NCBI RefSeq assembly: GCF_002954685.1
Contig: NZ_MSCN01000001.1
Coordinates: 3,817,170 to 3,881,169 of the forward strand
Length of the DNA stretch: 64,000 bases
Source: Polaribacter porphyrae
Lineage (GTDB): Bacteria; Bacteroidota; Bacteroidia; Flavobacteriales; Flavobacteriaceae
Direction: 5' to 3'
Shown: positions 51,479 through 60,178 of the stretch, piece after piece
How the letters are laid out: each line of letters begins with the position of its first letter
Position numbering within the stretch: position 1 is the first letter of the stretch
Notes under the pieces: generated by a model
Told to the model about the DNA's origin: nothing
Database searches by the model: none
What the model saw: only the letters and a program-made list of their open reading frames with translations
Translations under genes and position numbers: made by a program

Positions 51479-51841
51479 ATGGAAATTAGATTAGCAAAAA
51501 AACTATATACCATTAATTTAGTTGTATTTGTAATTACTATTAGTTTAATGATAACAATTTACTTGGGTTTTTTAATTGAAATTCTATTAGGATTCATTCA
51601 GGTTTTAAGTTCATTTTGCTTGTTATTTGTTTGGAAAAGAATAGGAAAGGAAAATCAGAGAAAGATTTTTATATATTGGAAAATGGTTATAGTTTATTTC
51701 ATCTTATGGTTTTTATTTGATTGGAAATTTTTGAATGATTGGATTATATATTTAGTAGGTATAGGTTTAATCCCTCTATGTATTGCTTGGTACTTTATAA
51801 GCATTTTGAAATCAATTAATAAGGGAAAAAATGATGGATAA
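51479..51841 (+). CDS. Membrane protein of unknown function (4 helices)
   Basis: A 120-aa protein from the ATG 51479 with about four hydrophobic helices (INLVVFVITISLMITIYLGF and others). A TTG at 51431 would extend it by 16 residues and lies close to the regulator stop; either start is possible. No family recognised. Its 3' end overlaps the start of the next gene by 11 nt. Confidence 0.62.
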   Translation: MEIRLAKKLYTINLVVFVITISLMITIYLGFLIEILLGFIQVLSSFCLLFVWKRIGKENQRKIFIYWKMVIVYFILWFLFDWKFLNDWIIYLVGIGLIPLCIAWYFISILKSINKGKNDG

Positions 51842-52217
51842 GAATAGAAGGTATTGGTTATTAACTATTTTAATATTAGTAGTTTGGTTTATAAACGGAT
51901 TCTACTGTAAAATCTTAAACCAAGTTCCAAGACATCAAGAAATTGTTAGTAGAGTTTTGAGTGATGAATATGCACGAGAAATTACATTTACAATCGGAGT
52001 TTTAGAAGTATTTATGGTAGTTTGGATTTTGAGTAATTATAAATCAAAATTTAATGCAATTTCACAAATTATTATCATAATTACAATGAATATTATCGAG
52101 TTTATTCTCGCAAAAGAGATACTACTTTTTGGTAGCTTAAATTTAATATTTGCAACTTTATTTTGCGGAATCATCAACTATCAAGAATTCATTTTAAAAG
52201 AAAAATGTTATGCTTAA
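51831..52217 (+). CDS. Membrane protein of unknown function (128 aa)
   Basis: A 128-aa protein with about four helices (YWLLTILILVVWFINGFYCK, FNAISQIIIIITMNIIEFIL). It resembles small DoxX-like or DUF4345-type membrane proteins only in general character. It overlaps both neighbours (11 nt upstream, 8 nt downstream), so it belongs to the same operon. Function unknown. Confidence 0.65.
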   Translation: MMDKNRRYWLLTILILVVWFINGFYCKILNQVPRHQEIVSRVLSDEYAREITFTIGVLEVFMVVWILSNYKSKFNAISQIIIIITMNIIEFILAKEILLFGSLNLIFATLFCGIINYQEFILKEKCYA

Positions 52218-52947
52218 ATCACTCAAAAATCATCCTTTTGCTGTAGAAACTCATTTTAAAAGTTCTATCGTTTTCACATTTGCTATTCCTAAAGAACAGT
52301 TAGAAAAATTCATTCCAGAATGTTTAGAATTAGATCTTTTTAAAGACAAATGGGCATTTATTGCAGTTGCTATGGTACAAACAAAAGATTTACGACCTAA
52401 AGGTTTTCCAAAATTTATGAGGAATAACTTTTTTCTAATAGGATATCGTGTTTTTGTTAGATACACAAATAATAAAGGAAAAAGACTACGTGGATTGTAT
52501 ATTTTAAAATCTGAAACAGATTCGCTAAAAATGACATTTAAAGGAAATATTTTTACACATTACAATTACACAACTACAGATATAAAAATAAAAGAAGTAG
52601 GAGAGGAATTGAATATATATTCTAAAAAATCAAACTTTAATATCAAAGTAAATAAAAGTGATAATCAGGTTGAAATCCCTATAAAATCTCCATTTGAAAA
52701 TTGGAAAGAAGCCAGAAGATTTGCTGGTCCCTTACCATTTACATTTACTTATAATGAGATTACAAAAGAAGTTTTAATTATTCAAGGAGTCCTTACAAAT
52801 TGGAAACCAAAACCGTTAAAAGTTGAAAGTTTTTATTTTCAATTTCTAGAAGATTTACAATTAGAGAATTGTGTTTTAGCGAATTGTTTTATTATTGAAA
52901 ATGTTCCATATCAATGGAAAAAAGCAAAAAAAGAAGTATGGGAATAG
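52210..52947 (+). CDS. DUF2071 (YqjF-like) protein
   Basis: A 245-aa protein of the DUF2071 family, which has an acetoacetate decarboxylase-like beta-barrel fold. Blocks: HPFAVETHFKSSIVFTFAIP, FLIGYRVFVRYTNNKGKRLR, and ARRFAGPLPFTFTYNEITKE. The reaction, if any, is unknown. It overlaps the methyltransferase gene by 10 nt. Confidence 0.85.
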   Translation: MLKSLKNHPFAVETHFKSSIVFTFAIPKEQLEKFIPECLELDLFKDKWAFIAVAMVQTKDLRPKGFPKFMRNNFFLIGYRVFVRYTNNKGKRLRGLYILKSETDSLKMTFKGNIFTHYNYTTTDIKIKEVGEELNIYSKKSNFNIKVNKSDNQVEIPIKSPFENWKEARRFAGPLPFTFTYNEITKEVLIIQGVLTNWKPKPLKVESFYFQFLEDLQLENCVLANCFIIENVPYQWKKAKKEVWE

Positions 52948-53693
52948 AGAGAAAAAAGTTTCAGGGAGTTTTAAATATTTTAAGTTTTAACAGTCATTTT
53001 TATGTGATTGGATTGTTGGTTTTATTTTTGATTATTGCAATTTGTTTCCATTTTAATCTATCTAATTTATTAATCTCAATAATTGTTAGTGCTTTTCTGT
53101 ATGGACTTTTAATGCCATTAATTGTATCTGCTTATGTATATGATTTTTCTGGATATTATCATTTTAATTGGTTAGATCAATTTAAAATTAAAGATGCTAA
53201 AGAGAATGTTTTTGTAAATATTAATGCAGGTTTTGATGAAACAAGTTTTATCCTAAAATATAAATTCCCAAAATCTGATTTAAAAGTGTTTGATTTTTAT
53301 AATGCTGATAAACATACTGAACCTGCAATTGTAAGAGCAAGAAAAGTAAGTTTGGTGTATCCAGAAACAAAACAAATAACGCATAATTCAATTCCTATGA
53401 AAGAGAATTCTGTGGATGTAGTTTTTCTATTATCTGCAGTTCACGAAATTAGAAATTACACTGAAAAAGCAGAATTTTTAAAAGAATGCAAAAGAATTTG
53501 TAAACCAAGTGGAAAAGTAATTATGGTAGAGCATTTAAGGGATATTCCAAACTTCTTTGCTTTCTCTGTGGGATTTACTCATTTTTTTTCTAGTAAAACT
53601 TGGAAAAATGTTTTTAGAAAAGCAGAATTTAAGTCAATTTTAGAAACAAAATTCACCCCTTTTATGTCAATTTTTAGTGCAATTAATAATTAA
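52938..53693 (+). CDS. SAM-dependent methyltransferase with N-terminal membrane segment
   Basis: A 251-aa protein starting at the ATG 52938. Two hydrophobic helices (about 16-60) precede a methyltransferase-like domain (about 90-251): VNINAGFDETSFILKY, LKVFDFYNADKHTEPAI, NSVDVVFLLSAVHEIRNYTE and SGKVIMVEHLRDIPN. The motif I glycine pattern is unusual (VNINAGFDET), but the motif IV/post-IV blocks are those of UbiE-type enzymes. It sits in the GbsR/MarR operon after DUF2071. Confidence 0.8.
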   Translation: MGIERKKFQGVLNILSFNSHFYVIGLLVLFLIIAICFHFNLSNLLISIIVSAFLYGLLMPLIVSAYVYDFSGYYHFNWLDQFKIKDAKENVFVNINAGFDETSFILKYKFPKSDLKVFDFYNADKHTEPAIVRARKVSLVYPETKQITHNSIPMKENSVDVVFLLSAVHEIRNYTEKAEFLKECKRICKPSGKVIMVEHLRDIPNFFAFSVGFTHFFSSKTWKNVFRKAEFKSILETKFTPFMSIFSAINN

Positions 53694-53699
53694 ATAAAA

Positions 53700-54095
53700 A
53701 TGGAACTACAACTTAAAATTATAGGAATTCTATTATCAATACTAGCTTTTATCCACATAGGTTTTCCAAAATATTTTAACTGGAAAATTGAGCTTAAATC
53801 GATGAGTTTAATCAATCAACAAATGATGACTGTGCATACATTTTTTATTGCTTTGGTAGTCTTTTTGATTGGTTTATTATGCTTAACTTCAGCAAATGAA
53901 TTAATAGAAACTAATTTAGGCAAGAAAATCTCTTTTGGTCTTGGAGTATTTTGGTTAATAAGATTGGTTTTTCAACTATTTATTTATTCTCCTAAACTTT
54001 GGAAAGGTAAAAAATTTGAAACAGTAATGCACATAGTGTTTACCATTTTTTGGATATACATGAGTATATTATTCACAATGATTTATTTTCAATAA
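53700..54095 (+). CDS. Small integral membrane protein (131 aa)
   Basis: A 131-aa protein with about four helices (LKIIGILLSILAFIHIGFPK, TVHTFFIALVVFLIGLLCLT, GLGVFWLIRLVFQLFIYS, IFWIYMSILFTMIYFQ). The INQQMMTVHTFF block looks conserved-like, but no family is named. It starts 6 bp after the methyltransferase stop and is part of the operon. Confidence 0.72.
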   Translation: MELQLKIIGILLSILAFIHIGFPKYFNWKIELKSMSLINQQMMTVHTFFIALVVFLIGLLCLTSANELIETNLGKKISFGLGVFWLIRLVFQLFIYSPKLWKGKKFETVMHIVFTIFWIYMSILFTMIYFQ

Positions 54096-54307
54096 AAAAG
54101 TAAAAATCATGAACATTAGTTTAGTAGAAAACTGGCAAAAAATCAGAACTCATTTTAGGAAATCTTTTGGAGCAAATATGCACGTTTCAATTGCATCAGT
54201 TAATAAAGATAATCAACCAACTATAACTTCAATTGGTTCTTTGTTTTTAAATGATAATCAAACAGGATTTTATTTTGAAAAATTTGTAACAAAGTTAACT
54301 AACGTTA

Positions 54308-55317
54308 GTTCGATATAACTTTAGAAAAGAATTAGTTGTTTGTGTCAACAAAGTTCTTTTTTAAAGAAGGTTTTTTATCTCTAAAGTTATATACAATTAA
54401 TGCAGAAAATATGTTATTGAAGTAATTGGCCACAGATCTATGCCTAGAATGTTCGACTTGACAAATGTTTTTTAATTGGTCAAAAATAGTTTCTATAATT
54501 GCTCTTTTTCTCAAATGATAGGTATCTATCATAGGTGTTACTAATTTTGTTTTCATATTCTTACGAAATTTAGTAATCAAATGAATTTCATTAGAGAATA
54601 GTGTGTAAAAAGTGATTTTGATATATAGCCTTTATCTCCAAAGAGTTTTCCATATAATTTTTTAATAAATGTTTTAAAACGTAGCCGCTTTCTATCATCA
54701 ACATTTCCTTTAGTAATCATAAAATCAATGATTCCACCTGTATCATTAGTGATGATGTATAATTTAAATCCGTAAAACCAAAAAATCAACCTAAAGAGCA
54801 TTGACCTCTTTTAGCAATATCTTTAAAAGTTTTATGTTGATTTATTCTCCTTTTATCACACACGCGAAGTGGAGTAGAATCTATAAAGCTAATCCCTAAA
54901 CAATCAGATAATCCTTTAGATTTTAGATAAATGGCTAATGGCAAAAAACTTTCCTTTTTTAGTTCAACCATGCTATTGTAAGAAACTACTTTTGGAAAAC
55001 CACTTTGTAGATACTTACCCTAAATAAAAATCTTTAAAATTTGTGATACTAGAGAAATGAAATAAAACTTGAATAGTCATTACTTCAGATAGGGACATTT
55101 TAGAATTTCGAATTCGTTTTTTACAATTAGAAATGAGGCTTTTCTGCCAAAAAGAAGTAAATTCTTTACAAAAATCATCAATAGCACAGAAAATTTGTGT
55201 AATTATAGTATCGGAAATCATAGTGAAAAATTTAGTTATAAAAATGAAAATCAGAACTTTATTTACTGAATTTTTCGCTTTTTTCATAATAAAATCCTCA
55301 CTTTTTATATCGAACTC
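54308..55317 (-). mobile_element. IS982-family insertion sequence (about 1.01 kb, degraded)
   Basis: The inverted ends GTTCGATATAA (54308) and TTATATCGAAC (ending 55315) bound a broken transposase. The direct repeat ACGTTA occurs on both sides (54302-54307 and 55318-55323) and is taken as the target duplication. One end has two extra bases (TC), so the exact border is uncertain by 1-2 bp. The element lies inside the PNPOx gene, transposase on the opposite strand. Confidence 0.88.
54332..55287 (-). pseudogene. IS982-family transposase, frameshifted
   Basis: Four consecutive fragments in different frames (55287-55015, 54971-54786, 54801-54577, 54580-54332) together give an IS982-type DDE transposase. 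They hold SFIDSTPLRVCDKRRINQHK (first Asp), FWFYGFKLYIITNDTGGIID with GNVDDRKR (second Asp) and RAIIETIFDQLKNICQVEHS (Glu). At least two frameshifts and a break near 54971-55015 prevent a full-length product, so the copy cannot move on its own. Confidence 0.9.
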
Positions 55318-55919
55318 ACGTTAAATACTAATTCTAAAATCAATAAAAAAATCTGTGTTTTAGTAGTGAATAGTAATAAATGTTTTAGGTAAAATCATTA
55401 TTTAAAATGAAATTTTCAGATTATCCAGCTATAAAATTATATGGAGAATTAAGCATTAAAAGAGATGTAACAGAAAAAGAATACAGAACTTTTCAAAGAA
55501 GAATTAGGAAACGAAAAGGCTTAAAGGAAGTAAATATTTATGGCAAGATACGAGTATGGTTAGAGAAATTAAGTTTACTAGAGGGGAGAAAATCAATTTA
55601 GGAAAAATGACAAAAGAACTTTAAAATCAATAAATTGAACACTTCATTAGAATTAATCAATCGTTTACATTGCATTTTTACCAGTAGCTATTAGGTTAAG
55701 TACATTAGTATCTCAAAATTGATTTAATAAGAATAGTATGATTTTTATGCGGGTTATATTTTAGTCAAAAATCAATAATTACAGCTAATAAACAGTTTTG
55801 AATGATTTTGTTTTTAAATATTAAGTTTTGCCTTAAGAACCATTAATATTTATTTTTAAGCATTACTTTATATATTTTCCAAAAAAATAATGTTATAGAT
55901 AAAAGCCACACTGAAAATG

Positions 55920-56525
55920 CTAAAATGTTTTGACTATAATAACTCCATTAGCACCTCTTACACCATATCTTGCAGTTTCCGGACCTTTTAACACGCTAAT
56001 AGATTTAATCTCTAAAACTGGGATTACCCCAAAAGCATCCTGTGTTATATAATTACCATCTAACACAAAAAGAGGAGAAATATTACCATTAATAGAGTTT
56101 ACACCTCTAATAGTAATTATATTGTTTGTAGATATATTAACACCAGGTACATTACCTCTTATGTAATCATAAATAGTATTGAATTGATTTGAATTTAGAT
56201 GTTTTTGTTTAGGAGAGTTTTTAGAGATAATTTTATCATTTCCCTTCTTGATTTTAATTGTTATTTTTTTTTCACCTTTGTAATTTATTTTTGTTATACC
56301 TATTTTTTGATGAAATGCACTTATAACATTTGGTTGAGCTTTAAAACTAATTTTAAGTACACCTTTAGAGTTTGTCCATCTTTTTTGTTTGATATTATCA
56401 AAAAGAATAACTGCACCAACTACAGGTTTATTATTTTCATCAACTGTTTTTATAGTAATATTTTGTGCATTGTATTTAAAACTTACAAACAATAACAAGA
56501 TTATAATGGTGGTATATTTTTTCAT
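55920..56525 (-). CDS. Standalone carboxypeptidase-D-like plus TonB plug domain protein
   Basis: A 201-aa exported protein (signal MKKYTTIIILLLFVSFKYNA). It has a CarboxypepD_reg-like domain (about 22-95: TVDENNKPVVGAVILFDNIK), then a SusC-type plug domain (about 110-201: IYDYIRGNVPGVNIS, IRGVNSINGNISPLFVLDGN, VLKGPETARYGVRGANGVII). It stops where a beta-barrel would begin, and no barrel sequence follows. Short plug-only proteins are known from flavobacteria; their role is unclear. Confidence 0.85.
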   Translation of the reverse strand: MKKYTTIIILLLFVSFKYNAQNITIKTVDENNKPVVGAVILFDNIKQKRWTNSKGVLKISFKAQPNVISAFHQKIGITKINYKGEKKITIKIKKGNDKIISKNSPKQKHLNSNQFNTIYDYIRGNVPGVNISTNNIITIRGVNSINGNISPLFVLDGNYITQDAFGVIPVLEIKSISVLKGPETARYGVRGANGVIIVKTF

Positions 56526-56542
56526 TTTTTATTTTCTTTTTA

Positions 56543-56550
56543 CAAAAGTA
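56543..56550 (-). promoter_or_regulatory. -7 box (TACTTTTG) for the plug-domain gene
   Basis: The minus strand reads TACTTTTG, ending 17 bp before the ATG at 56525. Confidence 0.5.
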
Positions 56551-56572
56551 CTATTTTAAATCTTATTTAAAG

Positions 56573-59500
56573 TTACATATTCCTACGATACTGCCCACCA
56601 ACTTTAAACAAAGCTTCTGTAATTTGTCCTAAAGAACAAATTTTGGTAGCTTCCATTAATTTATCAAACAAGTTTTCATTCTGAATGGCAGCTTCTTGTA
56701 AAATTGCGATTTGCTCTACAACTTTATTAGGATTTGCTTTATTCAACAATTCTTTAGTTTTTATTTGATATTGCTTCTCTTCTTCAGTTGCACGAATAAC
56801 TTCTGCAGGTTGAACTGTTGGAGAACCTTTAGAACTCAAAAAAGTATTTACACCAATAATTGGGAATTCTCCATTGTGTTTCAACGTTTCATAATACAAA
56901 CTTTCTTCTTGTATTTTAGAACGTTGATACATCGTTTCCATAGCACCTAAAACACCCCCTCTTTCTGTAATTCTATCGAATTCTGTTAACACAGCTTCTT
57001 CCACTAAATCTGTTAATTCTTCAATAATAAAAGCACCTTGAATTGGATTTTCGTTTTTAGATAAACCAAGTTCTTTGTTGATAATCAGCTGAATAGCCAT
57101 TGCTCTTCTAACAGATTCTTCTGTTGGAGTTGTAATGGCTTCATCATACGCATTTGTGTGTAAAGAGTTACAATTGTCATTAATTGCATACAAAGCTTGT
57201 AACGTAGTTCTAATATCGTTAAAATCGATTTCCTGCGCGTGTAAAGAACGTCCAGAAGTCTGAATATGATATTTTAACATTTGTGCTCTTGAGTTGGCTC
57301 CGTATTTGTTTTTCATCGCTTTTGCCCAAATTTTACGAGCAACTCTACCAATTACTGAATATTCTGGGTCAATTCCGTTTGAAAAGAAAAAAGATAAGTT
57401 TGGACCAAATTTATTAATGTCCATTCCACGTGATAAATAATACTCTACATATGTAAAACCATTAGACAATGTCAACGCTAATTGCGTAATTGGATTAGCA
57501 CCAGCTTCTGCAATATGATATCCAGAAATTGAAACCGAATAAAAGTTACGTACTTGTTTTTCGATAAAATATTCTTGCACATCACCCATTAAACGTAAGG
57601 CAAATTCAGTAGAAAAAATACAGGTATTTTGAGCCTGATCTTCTTTTAAAATATCTGCTTGCACAGTTCCTCTAACTTGCGCTAAAGTGTCTGTTTTTAT
57701 CTGTTGATAAACTTCTGATGGTAAAACTAAATCTCCAGTTAAACCCAAAAGCATCAAACCTAAACCATTATTTCCTTCTGGTAATTTTCCTTGATATTTT
57801 GGTCTTTCTAAACCTTTGTCATCATAGATTTCTTTGAATTTTGCTTCAACTTTATCTTCTAAACCATTTTCTTTGATATATTTCTCACAATTTTGGTCAA
57901 TGGCTGCATTCATAAAGAAGCCTAACAACATTGGTGCTGGTCCATTAATTGTCATAGAAACTGAAGTCATATTGTGACTCAAATCGAAACCAGAATAGAG
58001 TTTTTTAGCATCATCTAAACAACAGATAGAAACACCTGCATTTCCAATTTTACCATAAATATCTGGTCTGTGTCCAGGGTCATTTCCATATAAAGTAACC
58101 GAATCAAAAGCTGTAGAAAGACGCTTTGCATCCATTCCTAAACTCACATAATGGAATCTTCTGTTCGTTCTTTCTGGGCCACCTTCACCAGCAAACATTC
58201 TTGTTGGGTCTTCTCCAGTTCTTTTAAAAGGGTATAAACCTGCTGTAAATGGGAATTCTCCTGGTACATTTTCTTGCAAGTTCCAACGTAATAAATCTCC
58301 CCAAGCTTGGTATTTGGGTAACGCAACTTTCGGTATTTGTTGATGTGACAGCGACTCGCTATGGGTTTGTATTTTTATTTCTTTATCACGAACTTTGAAT
58401 GTATAAATTGGTTCTTTATATTTCTGAACTTTCTCTGCCCAATTTAAAATGATTTCCCAATTGTAAGGATTTAGATTTAGTTTTACTTTTTCGAATTGAG
58501 CTAAAAGTAGTTTGATGAATTCTTTATCACTGTCATTTTGAGCTTGTCGAAAAATCTCATCATTATCAAGCCCAGTTTTTATTAATAGAGATTTCTCGAC
58601 TGCGCTCGAAATGACATTCGTAAGCGATAATATAGTCTGGAAAATTCCATATAATTTTTGAGCAACTACAACTTGTGCATCAACTTGCTCATCATAACTT
58701 CTGTTACTTTCAGCAATTTCAGATAAATAACGAACTCTTTTTGGCGGAATTACAAATATCTTTTCAGACATTTCTTTGGTAATTTCCATTTTAGAATGTA
58801 AGTCTGCATCAGTTTTCTCAACCAATTTATCCATAATACGTTTGTACAGCGTATTCATTCCAGAATCGTTAAATTGAGAGGCAATTGTGCCAAAAACAGG
58901 CATATCATTCATATGCACATCCCACAAATTGTTATTGCGCATATATTGTTTTTTTACATCTCTAATTGCATCTAAAGCGCCTCTTTTATCAAATTTATTA
59001 ATGGCAACCAAATCAGCAAAATCAAGCATATCAATTTTTTCCAACTGTGTTGCTGCACCAAATTCTGGTGTCATTACGTATAAAGAAGTATCAGAATGTT
59101 CTATAATTTCGGTGTCAGATTGTCCAATTCCAGAAGTTTCTAAAATGATTAAATCGAATTCAGCAGCTTTTAAAACTTGTACAGCTTCATTAACATATTT
59201 AGACAATGCCAAATTAGATTGACGAGTTGCCAAAGAACGCATATACACACGTTCGTTATTAATGGCATTCATACGAATTCTATCTCCTAAAAGAGCGCCT
59301 CCTGTTTTTCTTTTTGATGGATCAACAGAAATTAAACCAATGGTTTTTTCTGGAAAATCAATTAAAAATCTGCGAACCAATTCATCAACCAAAGAAGATT
59401 TTCCTGCACCACCTGTACCTGTAATTCCTAAAACTGGTGAATCCCCTTTTAATTTCCCCAAAGGGGAAAAAATCTGTGTGAAATCTGTGTGGTTATTTTC

Positions 59501-60100
59501 TGCTAATGAAATTAATCTTGCAATAGTATTTACGTCTTTATTTTTAAGATTCTCTAAAACCTTTTCACTTCCCAAATCCAACAACCAATCTCCATCTTCA
59601 TTACAAACTTTTGCTTTTTTTAAAGAGTCAGATTGGAGTTCCTTCCCTTTGGGAAGGTTAGGATGGGATTCAGCTTTTTTGACCAAATCATTTATCATTC
59701 CTTGTAAACCTAACTCACGTCCATCATCAGGAGAATAAATTCTTGTAATTCCATAATCCATCAAATCTTTAATTTCTTCTGGAAGAATTACACCACCTCC
59801 ACCACCAAAAATTTTGATATGTCCAGCACCTTTTTCTTGCAATAAATCGTACATATATTTAAAGTACTCATTATGTCCTCCTTGATAAGAAGTCATTGCA
59901 ATTGCATTTACGTCTTCTTGAATGGCACAGTTTACAACTTCTTCCACAGACCTATCATGTCCTAAATGTATGACTTCAACTCCTGTAGATTGAATAATTC
60001 TACGCATAATATTTATGGCAGCATCGTGTCCGTCAAAAAGTGAAGCAGCAGTTACAATTCGTACTTTGTGTTTCGGTTTGTAAGGTGGAATTTGTTCCAT
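56573..60100 (-). CDS. icmF: Fused acyl-CoA mutase (IcmF type): B12-binding, G-protein chaperone and mutase domains
   Basis: An 1175-aa adenosylcobalamin enzyme interconverting branched acyl-CoAs (isobutyryl/n-butyryl type). The order is a B12-binding domain (about 12-140, SLFDGHDAAIN for the DxHxxG loop), a MeaB-like GTPase (about 215-470, Walker A ITGTGGAGKSSLVDELV) and the mutase TIM barrel (about 560-1175). The barrel carries the IcmF-type GLYPFKRTGEDPTRMFAGEG, not the MCM-type substrate loop. It is somewhat longer than most IcmF (about 1090-1100 aa). The extra length maps to linkers at residues 145-157, 204-220 and 496-523, each encoded by REP-like DNA. Confidence 0.93.
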   Translation of the reverse strand: MEQIPPYKPKHKVRIVTAASLFDGHDAAINIMRRIIQSTGVEVIHLGHDRSVEEVVNCAIQEDVNAIAMTSYQGGHNEYFKYMYDLLQEKGAGHIKIFGGGGGVILPEEIKDLMDYGITRIYSPDDGRELGLQGMINDLVKKAESHPNLPKGKELQSDSLKKAKVCNEDGDWLLDLGSEKVLENLKNKDVNTIARLISLAENNHTDFTQIFSPLGKLKGDSPVLGITGTGGAGKSSLVDELVRRFLIDFPEKTIGLISVDPSKRKTGGALLGDRIRMNAINNERVYMRSLATRQSNLALSKYVNEAVQVLKAAEFDLIILETSGIGQSDTEIIEHSDTSLYVMTPEFGAATQLEKIDMLDFADLVAINKFDKRGALDAIRDVKKQYMRNNNLWDVHMNDMPVFGTIASQFNDSGMNTLYKRIMDKLVEKTDADLHSKMEITKEMSEKIFVIPPKRVRYLSEIAESNRSYDEQVDAQVVVAQKLYGIFQTILSLTNVISSAVEKSLLIKTGLDNDEIFRQAQNDSDKEFIKLLLAQFEKVKLNLNPYNWEIILNWAEKVQKYKEPIYTFKVRDKEIKIQTHSESLSHQQIPKVALPKYQAWGDLLRWNLQENVPGEFPFTAGLYPFKRTGEDPTRMFAGEGGPERTNRRFHYVSLGMDAKRLSTAFDSVTLYGNDPGHRPDIYGKIGNAGVSICCLDDAKKLYSGFDLSHNMTSVSMTINGPAPMLLGFFMNAAIDQNCEKYIKENGLEDKVEAKFKEIYDDKGLERPKYQGKLPEGNNGLGLMLLGLTGDLVLPSEVYQQIKTDTLAQVRGTVQADILKEDQAQNTCIFSTEFALRLMGDVQEYFIEKQVRNFYSVSISGYHIAEAGANPITQLALTLSNGFTYVEYYLSRGMDINKFGPNLSFFFSNGIDPEYSVIGRVARKIWAKAMKNKYGANSRAQMLKYHIQTSGRSLHAQEIDFNDIRTTLQALYAINDNCNSLHTNAYDEAITTPTEESVRRAMAIQLIINKELGLSKNENPIQGAFIIEELTDLVEEAVLTEFDRITERGGVLGAMETMYQRSKIQEESLYYETLKHNGEFPIIGVNTFLSSKGSPTVQPAEVIRATEEEKQYQIKTKELLNKANPNKVVEQIAILQEAAIQNENLFDKLMEATKICSLGQITEALFKVGGQYRRNM
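58532..58615. repeat. REP-like palindrome embedded in frame in icmF
   Basis: 84 bp (28 codons exactly). Left arm gtcattttgagcttgtcga with aaaatctc; right arm gagatttctcgactgcgctc with gaaatgac. It encodes residues 496-523 of the fused mutase, in the linker between the GTPase and mutase domains, without breaking the frame. Confidence 0.78.
59442..59491. repeat. Second REP-like segment inside icmF
   Basis: A stem TTTCCCC-AAA-GGGGAAA (59453-59469) is followed by the tandem words AATCTGTGTG (59471-59480 and 59482-59491). It encodes residues about 204-220, just before the GTPase domain. Confidence 0.55.
59631..59668. repeat. Third REP-like segment inside icmF
   Basis: The sequence gattggagttccttcccttt and gggaaggttaggatggga carries the perfect stem CCTTCCC-TTT-GGGAAGG (59641-59657). 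It encodes residues about 145-157, just after the B12-binding domain. Confidence 0.6.
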
Positions 60101-60178
60101 TCGTAATAAATGTTTGATTTTAGGCTTGCAATTTACGGAATTCTTAAAAAATAATGATATATTTTAATGAAGTCTTAA

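Larger units (their letters stand above)
54109..55624 (+). pseudogene. PNPOx-family (pyridoxamine 5'-phosphate oxidase-like) pseudogene split by IS982 and frameshifts
   Basis: The N-terminus (54109-54301) reads MNISLVENWQKIRTHFRKSF then ASVNKDNQPTITSIGSLFLN, a flavin-binding split-barrel beginning. It breaks at an IS982 copy (54308-55317). Beyond the right target repeat, a shifted frame gives NTNSKINKKICVLVVNSNK (55324-55380), another frame KSLFKMKFSDYPAIKLYGEL (from 55392) and, after the KGLK block, a further frame GSKYLWQDTSMVREIKFTRG up to a stop at 55624. Read together they restore one about 170-aa protein of the pyridoxamine oxidase superfamily. It is the last gene of the GbsR/MarR operon and is clearly dead. 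Confidence 0.88.

Noticed and set aside
59262..59738. A 158-codon antisense frame within icmF
   Set aside because: It is the antisense of the conserved GTPase domain; long antisense frames are expected from the codon use of this gene.
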